The translations under genes were made by a program, and so were the position numbers. Shown here piece after piece: positions 35,524-43,750 of a stretch of DNA of 64,000 nucleotides (the stretch's first letter is position 1; every line of letters starts with the position of its first letter). Source of the stretch: Microbacterium mangrovi (GTDB lineage Bacteria; Actinomycetota; Actinomycetes; Actinomycetales; Microbacteriaceae); the NCBI RefSeq assembly GCF_000802305.1, contig NZ_JTDK01000011.1:148790-212789 (forward strand), written 5' to 3'. The notes below the pieces were generated by a model. It did not search any database. It was not told the origin of the DNA and saw only the letters and a program-made list of their open reading frames with translations.

Positions 35524-37298
35524 GACTTCATCGCCTTGGTCAGCGTGGCCACGAGCCCGGGCACACTGTGTCCGATGTGCCAGCGGGTCAGGCCCGCCGC
35601 GACCTCGGTGTTGGTGCGGGAGTCGACGAAGTACGGCGGCTTGGGCAGGATGGTGCCCTGCGCGAGGCCGCGCGGCTGGAGGAATCCGGCAGCCCCGCGC
35701 GGGAACGGCCGGAACGGTCCGCGCATCACCGAGCGCTCCACCCGGTCGACCAGCAGGGTGTTGTGCACCACGCCCAGACCCGACTGCACGTCCTCGAGCG
35801 TGGCGCCGGGGAACGCGCCCCACGACAGGATGGGCGTCGCGAACACCACCCCGGTCCACGCGTTGATCGCGATGCCGCCGTACCGGAGGTCTGCGATCGC
35901 CTTCTCGAACCCCGAGCCGAGTGCCGCCTCGGTGGCCGGATCGATGAGCACGTTCGCCCCGAGGGTGCCGGTGAGTTCGTCGTTCGCGTGCGCGACGGCG
36001 GTGTCCAAGAACTCCTGCCCGGTGCCCGAGAGCGTGACCACACCCAGGACCGGCGCGAAGTACTCGGTGGTCTCGACGGCGGTGGGGTCCTCGGTCCCGG
36101 TGATCTCCACGAGCAGCCGGGTGCCGTCGCCGAGGCGCTGGGCGTCCGGATACGCCTCTTCGGCCGCCTGCAGCTTCTCATCGGCGCGCGGGTACCAGAC
36201 CGGACGCTCGGGTGCGGCCGCGTAGGCCTTGCGGAGTTCGCTCAGGAACCGGTCGCGCTGCGGCCAGTCGCGGCTCACGATGACGACCTGCCCGGCGATG
36301 CAGTTGTGCCCGCTGTTGTGCAGGCGCATCGTGACGATGTGCTGCGCCTGGAAACGCAGGTCCGCCTCCGTCCAGGCGCCCGGAACCACGATGATCGGCG
36401 CCACCCCGCCGAGTTCGGCGGTGATCGGCACGGTGAGCTTCGGGGTGCCCGCCGCCTTGCGGGTCGCGGCCTCCTCGCCGGTGCCCCACACGATCGCGTC
36501 GAACGTGACCGCGGAGCCGGTGATGTGCACGTGCCCGATCCCGGGATGCTGGGTCAGATAGGCGCCCACGTCGCCGCCGCCGCGCACGATCCGCACGAAT
36601 CCGAGTTCGATGAGGGGGGCCAGCGCCCGCTCGAACACCGGGACGACGGCATCCTGCGTGGGATTGACCTTGAGGATCGACACCCGGTTGAACGCCAGCA
36701 GCTCGTAGAGCACGTCGAGGAACGGGATCGACGTGATGTTGCCGGCACCGAGCACGAGACCCACGCCGGCCTCCTCGCCCGGGGTGCGCTGGCCGAGACC
36801 GGCCTCGGCGCGCGCCTCGTCCGCGCTCACCCCGGGTTCCAGCCACAGCTCGCCGCTGAAGCCGGACAGCAGGATGCGGTCCATCCCGACCGTGGGGAAC
36901 GCCTTCACCCGGGTGCGACCACCCGGGGCGACGCCCAGTCCGACCCGATCGAGGGGACTCCGCCCCTCGGCCAGGGCCGTAAGGGTGGCGATGTAGCCGT
37001 CGAGGGCGCCGAGCGCCGCGTACGGTCCCGACATCCACTCCTCGCCGCGCAGAGGATGCCCGGGCCCGAGCCCTTTCGACGCGGAGGCGGCATCCACCCA
37101 TTCATCGGCGACGGTCCCGACCGCTGCGCGGACGCGATCGAGGAGCTTGGCGCGCTGGTCGACACTCAGCCGCGACCAGACGCGGGCGCCGTCGCCCAGC
37201 TCGGCGATCGCCCGGTCGAGCGGTTCACGCACCGGCGCAGCGAGCCCGGGATCGGTGGTCTTCTTGCGGGGCGACTTGGGGGCGGCCTTCGCGGGCAT
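35520..37298 (-). CDS. Aldehyde dehydrogenase family protein
   Basis: 592 aa, longer than the usual ~500. NAD-binding region (GAGNITSIP, KVNPTQD), Glu in ELGGVAP, and catalytic Cys333 in HNSGHNCIAGQ. Oxidises an aldehyde to an acid. The first 30 residues are Lys/Pro-rich. Coupled to the GMC oxidoreductase downstream. Confidence 0.88.
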   Translation of the reverse strand: MPAKAAPKSPRKKTTDPGLAAPVREPLDRAIAELGDGARVWSRLSVDQRAKLLDRVRAAVGTVADEWVDAASASKGLGPGHPLRGEEWMSGPYAALGALDGYIATLTALAEGRSPLDRVGLGVAPGGRTRVKAFPTVGMDRILLSGFSGELWLEPGVSADEARAEAGLGQRTPGEEAGVGLVLGAGNITSIPFLDVLYELLAFNRVSILKVNPTQDAVVPVFERALAPLIELGFVRIVRGGGDVGAYLTQHPGIGHVHITGSAVTFDAIVWGTGEEAATRKAAGTPKLTVPITAELGGVAPIIVVPGAWTEADLRFQAQHIVTMRLHNSGHNCIAGQVVIVSRDWPQRDRFLSELRKAYAAAPERPVWYPRADEKLQAAEEAYPDAQRLGDGTRLLVEITGTEDPTAVETTEYFAPVLGVVTLSGTGQEFLDTAVAHANDELTGTLGANVLIDPATEAALGSGFEKAIADLRYGGIAINAWTGVVFATPILSWGAFPGATLEDVQSGLGVVHNTLLVDRVERSVMRGPFRPFPRGAAGFLQPRGLAQGTILPKPPYFVDSRTNTEVAAGLTRWHIGHSVPGLVATLTKAMKS

Positions 37299-37410
37299 GC
37301 GGTCTCCTTGCGCTCGACGGTGGGCGTGTTCCAGCAAGTGTATGTCGGGCCCTCGGTCTCCGGACCGGCCGCCTCGGCCACCTCGTGCCCACCCGTCCCG
37401 CCGCGGCGAC

Positions 37411-38382
37411 TCAGGGCGCCGCGACGAGTTCCTCGGCGGGGAGGACGCGGGCCGACGCCAACCACTCGGGCAGGGCGTGCTCCTCAGCCGGGGGAGCCCC
37501 GGCCACGAACGACGCGAGTCCGGCGACGACACCACGCGGCCAGGCATCCGTGAGGGTGCGCACCAGCTCCGGACCGCGGATGCCGGCATCCTGCAGGGCC
37601 GAAAGCTCCGCCACGCTCACGCCGACTGCCTGGGGCCCGGCCTGGTCGTTGCCGAGATCGGTGCCGTACAGCACGCGGCCGCCGGAGGCGGCGAAGCGTT
37701 CCAGGTTCGACCGGGCGACGGCGGCGGCCTCCGACCCGGCATGGATCGCCAGGGTCGACATCCACAGCATGCCGTCGGCGACGGCTGCGGCGATCGTCTC
37801 GCCGTGCAGATGCTCCGTGAACGGCACGTGCGCCAGCGCATCGACCCCGTGCCGCACCGCCTGCTGCGCCATTCCGGCACCCTCCGCGTGCGCGACGACC
37901 GGAAGCCCGCGCGTCCGGGCCGCCTCGATGATCGCCGACAGGGTGTCATCCGACAGCGTCGGAGCGCCGGCATGCAGCACGACCTTCACGAAGGACGCGC
38001 CGGCATCCGCCATCTCGTCAACGGCCGTCCGGGCACCGCCGGGTGCCCCGGGTGCGGCCGAGGACGACGCGACCTCGCGGACGACGGCATCCGGCGCCCA
38101 CGCCCGGCCGACGGGGTATCCGCCCCGGGCCGTCAGAAGGGCACCCGCATACGCCACCTCGGGGATGCCGCACTCGCGCCGCGCGAGCGCATCGGGGTCG
38201 CCGCCGAGATCGAGCACGCCCGCGATGCCGTGCTCGGCGAGCTTCGCCGGGTCGAAGAGGTGCAGGTGCACGTGGTGGTCGACGAACGGGGGCAGAGCGA
38301 CGCCGACCTGGCCGGTGAGCGCATGCCGGGCCGGACGGGCCCCCGGGCCGAGCCAGGCCTGCAGGGCGTCGAGGTCGCTCAT
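37411..38382 (-). CDS. Amidohydrolase-superfamily metal-dependent hydrolase, coupled to kynA
   Basis: 323 aa. Metal motif DHHVHLHLF near 34-42, a later [11 protein letters not shown] (carboxylated-lysine/His region), [14 protein letters not shown] and YGTDLG (last metal Asp). ATG 38382 overlaps the tryptophan dioxygenase stop (ATGA). The substrate is unknown; coupling suggests it acts on N-formylkynurenine or a derivative, though classical KynB formamidases belong to another fold. Confidence 0.8.
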   Translation of the reverse strand: MSDLDALQAWLGPGARPARHALTGQVGVALPPFVDHHVHLHLFDPAKLAEHGIAGVLDLGGDPDALARRECGIPEVAYAGALLTARGGYPVGRAWAPDAVVREVASSSAAPGAPGGARTAVDEMADAGASFVKVVLHAGAPTLSDDTLSAIIEAARTRGLPVVAHAEGAGMAQQAVRHGVDALAHVPFTEHLHGETIAAAVADGMLWMSTLAIHAGSEAAAVARSNLERFAASGGRVLYGTDLGNDQAGPQAVGVSVAELSALQDAGIRGPELVRTLTDAWPRGVVAGLASFVAGAPPAEEHALPEWLASARVLPAEELVAAP

Positions 38383-39254
38383 GGCCGCACCGACGGGGCG
38401 GGGAGCTCGGTGCGCACCGCGAACAGCTCCGGGAAGAACGTCAGCTCGAGCGCCCGCCGCAGGAACGGGACGCCGCTCGAACCTCCGGTGCCGGGCTTGA
38501 GCCCGATGATCCGCTCCACCGTCTTGAGATGGCGGAAGCGCCACAGCTGGAAGTTGTCCTCGAGGTCGACGAGCTCCTCGCACGTCTCGTATGCCGACCA
38601 GTGGTTTGCCGTGTCGGCGTAGATCGCGGTGAACACCGGCACCAGCTCCGGAGTGAACGTCCACGCGGCCGTGACGTCGCGCTCCAGCACGGATGCCGGG
38701 ATGTCGTACCCGGACCGGGCGAGCAGCCGCAGGAACTCGTCGTACAGACTCGGCGCCTCGAATGCGGCGGTCACCAGCGCGAGGCTGTCGGGTTCGGCGG
38801 CGAAGACCCGCAGCATCCCGGCATGCTTGTTGCCGAGGGTGAACTCCACGGCTCGGTACTGCGCCGACTGGAATCCGGACGCGTTGCCGAGCACGCCGCG
38901 GAACTGCGCGTACTCGGTGGGGGTGAGGGTGGCGAGCACCGACCACTGCTCGGTGAGCGTCTTCTGGATGTGCTTGACCCGCGCGATGCACTTCAGCGCC
39001 GGGGCGAGCTCGTCGGCGCGCAGGTGCGCGCACGCCGCCGACAGCTCGTGCAGCACCAGCTTCAGCCACAGCTCGGTGGTCTGGTGCTGGATGATGAACA
39101 GCAGCTCGTCGTGGTGCTCCGGAACCGACAGGGGATGCTGCGCATCCAGCAGGGTGCCGAGCTCCAGGTAGCCGCCGTATGTCATGCGGTCGGCGAGGTC
39201 GGTGATGACCGTCTGCTCGATCGTCCGGGTGTTGTCCTGCACGCCGTCGTCCAC
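38379..39254 (-). CDS. kynA: Tryptophan 2,3-dioxygenase
   Basis: 291 aa. [28 protein letters not shown] (haem distal His and substrate region), [12 protein letters not shown], and [14 protein letters not shown] (proximal haem His) are strong family marks. Opens the indole ring of tryptophan to N-formylkynurenine using O2 and haem. GTG start at 39254, nine bases after the response regulator stop. Confidence 0.95.
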   Translation of the reverse strand: MDDGVQDNTRTIEQTVITDLADRMTYGGYLELGTLLDAQHPLSVPEHHDELLFIIQHQTTELWLKLVLHELSAACAHLRADELAPALKCIARVKHIQKTLTEQWSVLATLTPTEYAQFRGVLGNASGFQSAQYRAVEFTLGNKHAGMLRVFAAEPDSLALVTAAFEAPSLYDEFLRLLARSGYDIPASVLERDVTAAWTFTPELVPVFTAIYADTANHWSAYETCEELVDLEDNFQLWRFRHLKTVERIIGLKPGTGGSSGVPFLRRALELTFFPELFAVRTELPAPSVRP

Positions 39255-39263
39255 GCGCCCAGC

Positions 39264-39950
39264 CTACCGACGGCCGCTGTCGCGGAGGTATGAGAGAACG
39301 GCGGCGACCCGCCGGCTCGGGGTGGGCTCGTCCGACAGAGCGAGCTTGGTGAAGATCGCGTTCACGTTCTTCTCGATCGTGGACTCGGACAGATGCAGCG
39401 TCTGCGCGATCGCCGCGTTCGTCTTGCCCTCCGCCATCTCCCGCAGCACCTCGAGCTCTCGCGGGGCGAGCACCGCGAGCGGTGAGCTGGCGCCGGCGGT
39501 TCGCAGCTCGACGAGTCGCTGCACCACTCCGGCATCCACGACCGAGCGCTGGGCGGCCACTTCGCGCAGCGCCCGGAGCATGTCGTCGAGATCGCCGACA
39601 CCGGACTTGAGGAGGTAGCCGAGTCCGTCCGTGCCGTTCTCGAGCAGCTGCACGGCGTAGTCGGCGTCCGAGTACTGGGACAGCACCACCACGCCGATCG
39701 CGCGATGCTCCGCGCGGATCGCGTGCGCCGCGGCGATTCCCTCGACGGTATGGGTGGGCGGCATCCGGATGTCGGTGAGCACCGCGTCGGGCAGCTGCTC
39801 GCGGACGGCGCGCAGCAGCTCTTCGGCGTTCTCGACGACCGCCACCACGTCGACCTCGCCGGAGTCCTCCAGCAGGCGCCGGGTGCCTTCGCGCACCAGG
39901 TAGCTGTCGTCCGCGATGACGACGCGAAGCCGTTCAGCCCGTTCCGGCAT
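39264..39950 (-). CDS. NarL/FixJ-family response regulator
   Basis: 228 aa. Receiver domain with VIADDS, phosphorylation Asp in LTDIRMPP and the switch LSQYSDADY, followed by a LuxR-type helix-turn-helix (LAPRELEVLREMAEGKTNAAIA, trimmed to its key parts: PRELEVL, GKTNAAIA, STIEKNV). Partner of the kinase that overlaps its start by 17 bp. The immediate kynA-amidohydrolase location makes these likely targets or co-regulated genes. Confidence 0.93.
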   Translation of the reverse strand: MPERAERLRVVIADDSYLVREGTRRLLEDSGEVDVVAVVENAEELLRAVREQLPDAVLTDIRMPPTHTVEGIAAAHAIRAEHRAIGVVVLSQYSDADYAVQLLENGTDGLGYLLKSGVGDLDDMLRALREVAAQRSVVDAGVVQRLVELRTAGASSPLAVLAPRELEVLREMAEGKTNAAIAQTLHLSESTIEKNVNAIFTKLALSDEPTPSRRVAAVLSYLRDSGRR

Positions 39951-41718
39951 CCGCCGCCTCCTCGTGGAACAGACCGGGCGACGGGACCGGCAGGGTCAGC
40001 GTGACCCGGGTCCCGTGCTGCGGCGCGGAGTCGATCCGGAACCCGCCGCCGAGGGCCTCCACCCGGTCCCGCAGGCCGACTACTCCGGAGCCGACCGCCG
40101 TCGCGGCGTCGAACCCGCAGCCGGAGTCGGCCACGACGATCCGCAGCGTGCCGCCGGAGCGCGCGATGTCCACGGTCGCATCGACGGGCCCCGCGTGCTT
40201 GACGACGTTGGTCAGGCACTCCGAGATCGCGAAGTACGCCGCCCCCTCCACCTCCGCGCCGAAGCGCTCCGCGCGCACGGCGGAATCCGCGATCACGCGC
40301 GTCGGCACCGGCATGCGGGCGGCGCGCTCCTCGACGGCGACGACCAGCCCGCGGTCGGTGAGCAGCGTCGGATGGATGCCACGCACCAGTTCCTGCAGGT
40401 CCTCGAGCGCGCGGCGCGCGTCGGTGCGGGCTTCGGCGAGGGTGTCGCCGGCGAGACCCGGGTCGCGCTTGAGCTGGTTCGCCGCCAGACCGAGACGCGT
40501 CAGCAGGGCGACCAGCTCCTGCTGCACACCGTCGTGGAGATCCCGCTCGAGGCGGCGCCGCGCGGCCTCCTCGGCGCGGATGATCCGGATGCGGGATGCC
40601 TCCAGGTCATCGACCTTGACCGCGAGCTCGGCGGACAGCGCGGCGTTCGCGGTCGTCAGCGCCGCCTGCCGCGCCAGGGCTTCGAGCAGGGCGCGATCGC
40701 GCTCGCCGTATCGCCCGATCTCCCGGGGCCCGCACACGATCCGACCCAGCTCCGCCGTCTCGGTGCGCAGCGGGGCGATCAGGGACGGTTCGTCGCCGCC
40801 GCGACTGCGGCCCGCCGCGGCGGACTCTTCGGCGAGGTCCACCCGGACCCACTCGGCCCGGACGCCCTGGCGGACGGCGTCCGCGACCGCCTGGGCGATG
40901 TCCTGGGGGGTCGATCCGGCCTCGAGGCGTCGTCCGGCGTCGATCATCAGCGCCGACCCGCGCAGCCTGCGGCCGAACACCACGCGGTCGGCGAGCGCGG
41001 TCAGACGCCGCCGCCCGGATGCCGCCGCGGCGATCAGCACGACGGTGGTCGCCACCGCCACGGCGAGCGGCAGACGCTGCGCCGCCACCACGCCGGCGAG
41101 TTCGGCGAGGACCACGTAGGAGACGGCGATCACGGCCCAGAGCCCGGCGTACAGCAGGGAGCGCCGCACCACCACCCCGAGGTCGAGCAGGTCGTACCAG
41201 ATCATGCCGATGAGCAGCGCCGCCGGCATCAGGAAGACGATGGGGACGTACGCGAGGATGAGCAGCCACGGCGGGATCGGCAGGCCCCACTGGCCGAGCG
41301 TCCCCATCGCCGACTCCAGGACGAGCGTGGCTCCCGCGGCGACGAGGGGCCAGAGGATCCGGCGGCGGACCGAGGCATCCGATTTCAGCCAGCGCACGAG
41401 CAGCAGCCCCGCCCCGAGGGCCAGGGCCGCCGGAGAGCACAGCCGCAGCGTCCACTCCGCGATCAGGCCCACCGCGGCCAGCGACGGCAGCGCGATCGGA
41501 TTCGGCGCGCTGACCTGCGCGCTCCACACCCAGTCCTGCGACGTCAGCACGGGCGACGCGAACAGCTCACCCGCGATCGCGACGGCGACGACGCCGCCGA
41601 AGGCGCGCGCGATTCGACGGTCGAGCGGTGCACGATAGCTGCCGTCCGGGAACACCACGAGGAAACCCAGGGTCGCTGCGGCGACCGCTCCGCTCACCGT
41701 GCTGCTCGGGGTGAACAT
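39934..41718 (-). CDS. Sensor histidine kinase, probably 5'-truncated
   Basis: About 594 aa from ATG 41718; GTG 41697 and ATG 41787 are other in-frame starts. Several membrane helices (from FLVVFPDGSY onward), a GAF-like region, a HisKA_3 box with RDLHDGVQQEL, and an HATPase domain (SECLTNVVKHAG, ADSGCGFD, GVVGLRDR). Full-length relatives have further membrane helices before the FPDG motif; here FPDG comes about 18 codons after the last plausible start, and everything upstream is antisense to another gene. Treat the 5' end as broken or rearranged. Confidence 0.8.
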   Translation of the reverse strand: MFTPSSTVSGAVAAATLGFLVVFPDGSYRAPLDRRIARAFGGVVAVAIAGELFASPVLTSQDWVWSAQVSAPNPIALPSLAAVGLIAEWTLRLCSPAALALGAGLLLVRWLKSDASVRRRILWPLVAAGATLVLESAMGTLGQWGLPIPPWLLILAYVPIVFLMPAALLIGMIWYDLLDLGVVVRRSLLYAGLWAVIAVSYVVLAELAGVVAAQRLPLAVAVATTVVLIAAAASGRRRLTALADRVVFGRRLRGSALMIDAGRRLEAGSTPQDIAQAVADAVRQGVRAEWVRVDLAEESAAAGRSRGGDEPSLIAPLRTETAELGRIVCGPREIGRYGERDRALLEALARQAALTTANAALSAELAVKVDDLEASRIRIIRAEEAARRRLERDLHDGVQQELVALLTRLGLAANQLKRDPGLAGDTLAEARTDARRALEDLQELVRGIHPTLLTDRGLVVAVEERAARMPVPTRVIADSAVRAERFGAEVEGAAYFAISECLTNVVKHAGPVDATVDIARSGGTLRIVVADSGCGFDAATAVGSGVVGLRDRVEALGGGFRIDSAPQHGTRVTLTLPVPSPGLFHEEAADAGTG

Positions 41719-42088
41719 CGCATTCCAGGCGCTTGCCGCCCCGTCGCTCGACCGTGCGCAGATGGTCCACGCGACGGAGCAGATCATGGCGAGCCCCCTC
41801 GCGCCGGTGGCGCTGACCGGCCACTACGTGCTGGTGCTCGCCGCCGTGATGCTCGGGGTCGGCTTCTGGCGCGCGGGCGTCGGGCCGCGCTGGGCGGCGA
41901 TCGCCATCGCGCTCTGCGGCCCGGTGGACGCGCTCGCCGGCGTCTTCGGCTCGGCCGGCGACCTCGTCGGCGGCATCCTCTCCAACGCCCTGCTCATCGG
42001 CGGGTTCGCGGCCGAGGCGTGGTTCCTGGTGCGGGAGGAGAGGGCGCGGGACACCGCGTCGGCCGTGCGGAAGGTGCCCGTCGGCTGA
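41699..42088 (+). pseudogene. C-terminal part of a membrane protein, 5' end missing
   Basis: The frame encodes about 129 residues with three hydrophobic helices (HYVLVLAAVMLGVGF, WAAIAIALCGPVDALAG, GGILSNALLIGGF). It begins in mid-protein at a GTG that is not preceded by a ribosome site, directly against the truncated kinase on the other strand. Family not recognised. A short functional protein is possible. Confidence 0.5.
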
Positions 42089-42115
42089 GCCGGGGTTCCT
42101 CGTCCGACGCCGACG

Positions 42116-42370
42116 TCAGATCAGGCTGAGCTCGCGCAGCTTCGACTCGACGTCGGCGTTGGACGGCTCGACGTGGTGGGAGGCGTCGGGATACACGACG
42201 ACCGGGATGTTGGTGCGTCCGGAGATGTCGCGGGCGACGTCGGCGGCGGCCGGGTCGGCGACGAGGTCGACGTAGCGGTAGTCGACACCGAGCTCGTCGA
42301 GCTGCTTCTTCGTGCGGATGCAGTCGCGGCACCAGTCGGCGCCGTACATCGTGAGGGTCGTGTCCGTCAT
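42116..42370 (-). CDS. Mycoredoxin/glutaredoxin-like protein
   Basis: 84 aa. Thioredoxin fold with WCRDC active site, a cis-Pro in TNIPVVV and length typical of actinobacterial mycoredoxin. Likely reduces protein mixed disulfides with mycothiol in the cytoplasm. GGAGGG lies before the ATG. Confidence 0.88.
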   Translation of the reverse strand: MTDTTLTMYGADWCRDCIRTKKQLDELGVDYRYVDLVADPAAADVARDISGRTNIPVVVYPDASHHVEPSNADVESKLRELSLI

Positions 42371-42562
42371 CCCTCCATTCTCCCGTATCCCGCCTGGACG
42401 GGCTCTGCGCGGCGCAGGGCACCGGCCTTCTCAGAATTCACCCATTCTGTACGGCCCCCGTGAGTTTCGCTCCCGGGTCTATGGAACCGGGGAAATCCCC
42501 GGAAAAGCGGTAGTTCGCGTGACACCATGAAACACGGAGCGTGTCCCCGGATCGGAGTTTCC

Positions 42563-43699
42563 ATGCAGCTGTCAATCGTCGTCCCGACGTACAACGAGGC
42601 ACCGAACGTGCCCGAACTCGTGCGTCGCGTCGCGCTGGCGGTGCGGGATGTCGAAGCCGAGATCGTTTTCGTGGACGACTCCAGCGATGACACCCCGCGC
42701 GTCATCGCCGAGATCGCGAAGACGGCGCCGATCCCGGTGCGCCTCATCCACCGCGAGCACGCCACCGGCGGCCTCGGCGGTGCCGTGGTGGCCGGCTTCA
42801 CGGCGGCCGAATCCGACGTGTGCGTCGTGATGGACGGCGACCTGCAGCACCCGCCGGAGGACATCCCCGCGCTGCTGCACCGCTACCGCCGCGGCGACGT
42901 CGACCTCGTGGTGGCCTCCCGCTATGTCGGCGACGGCGACGCGTCGGGTCTGGCCGATCGCAGCCGCGTGCTGGTCTCGCGCGGCTCCACGATGCTGACC
43001 AAGGCGATGTTCCCGATCAAGCTCAAGGACGTCACCGACCCGATGACCGGGTTCTTCCTCGTCGACCGCCGCACGATCGACCTCGACACTCTCCGCCCGC
43101 GCGGTTTCAAGATCCTGCTCGAGATCCTGGCCCGCAAGGTGATGCGCGTGGCCGAGATGCCGTTCCGCTTCGCCGACCGGCACGCCGGCGAGTCGAAGGC
43201 GTCGTTCGCCCAGGGCCTGCACTTCCTCGCCCAGCTGACCGCGCTGCGATTCGGCAAGATGTCCGCGTTCGCGATCATCGGCGGACTCGGTGCGATCGCC
43301 AACCTCCTCATCATGTGGGGGCTCATCCACCTCGGCGTCGAGTACATCGTCGCGGCGATCGTCTCGGCCGAGATCACGATCGTGGCCAACTTCCTCCTGC
43401 AGGAGCGCTTCGTCTTCCAGGACATGCGCGGGTCGGCATCCTCCGGGGTGTGGAGCCGTTTCATGAAGGCGGGCCTGTTCAACAACCTCGAGCTCGTCGT
43501 GCGCATCCCCGTGATCGCCCTGCTCGTGAACACGTGGCACATCCAGAGCGTCATCGCGGCAGGAATCACGCTCGCCGTCGCGTTCGTGGTGCGCTTCGTC
43601 TTCAACTCGCTCGTCGTCTACCGACCCTCCGAGGCCAACAAGGTCGCGGCCGCGCCGGCGCGCGACGCCGTCGACGGTCTGGACACCCCAGCTGCCTGA
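42563..43699 (+). CDS. GT2 dolichol-phosphate-mannose synthase-like glycosyltransferase fused to GtrA
   Basis: 378 aa. Residues 1-230 form a GT2 domain (VVPTYNEAPNV, FVDDSSDD, VMDGDLQHPPED). The C-terminal 140 residues contain four membrane helices of the GtrA type. It probably moves a sugar from a nucleotide donor to polyprenyl phosphate for cell-wall or protein glycosylation. GGAG five bases before ATG 42563 favours it over 42527. Confidence 0.9.
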   Translation: MQLSIVVPTYNEAPNVPELVRRVALAVRDVEAEIVFVDDSSDDTPRVIAEIAKTAPIPVRLIHREHATGGLGGAVVAGFTAAESDVCVVMDGDLQHPPEDIPALLHRYRRGDVDLVVASRYVGDGDASGLADRSRVLVSRGSTMLTKAMFPIKLKDVTDPMTGFFLVDRRTIDLDTLRPRGFKILLEILARKVMRVAEMPFRFADRHAGESKASFAQGLHFLAQLTALRFGKMSAFAIIGGLGAIANLLIMWGLIHLGVEYIVAAIVSAEITIVANFLLQERFVFQDMRGSASSGVWSRFMKAGLFNNLELVVRIPVIALLVNTWHIQSVIAAGITLAVAFVVRFVFNSLVVYRPSEANKVAAAPARDAVDGLDTPAA

Positions 43700-43750
43700 T
43701 CGTCGCGGAGGCGCGGGCCCGTTTCTCCCCGGTTGCGGGCCCGCGCCGCT

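Noticed and set aside
41719..41787. Extending the histidine kinase to ATG 41787
   Set aside because: The added 23 codons are antisense to the opposite frame and do not resemble a kinase N-terminus; they are best read as junction sequence.
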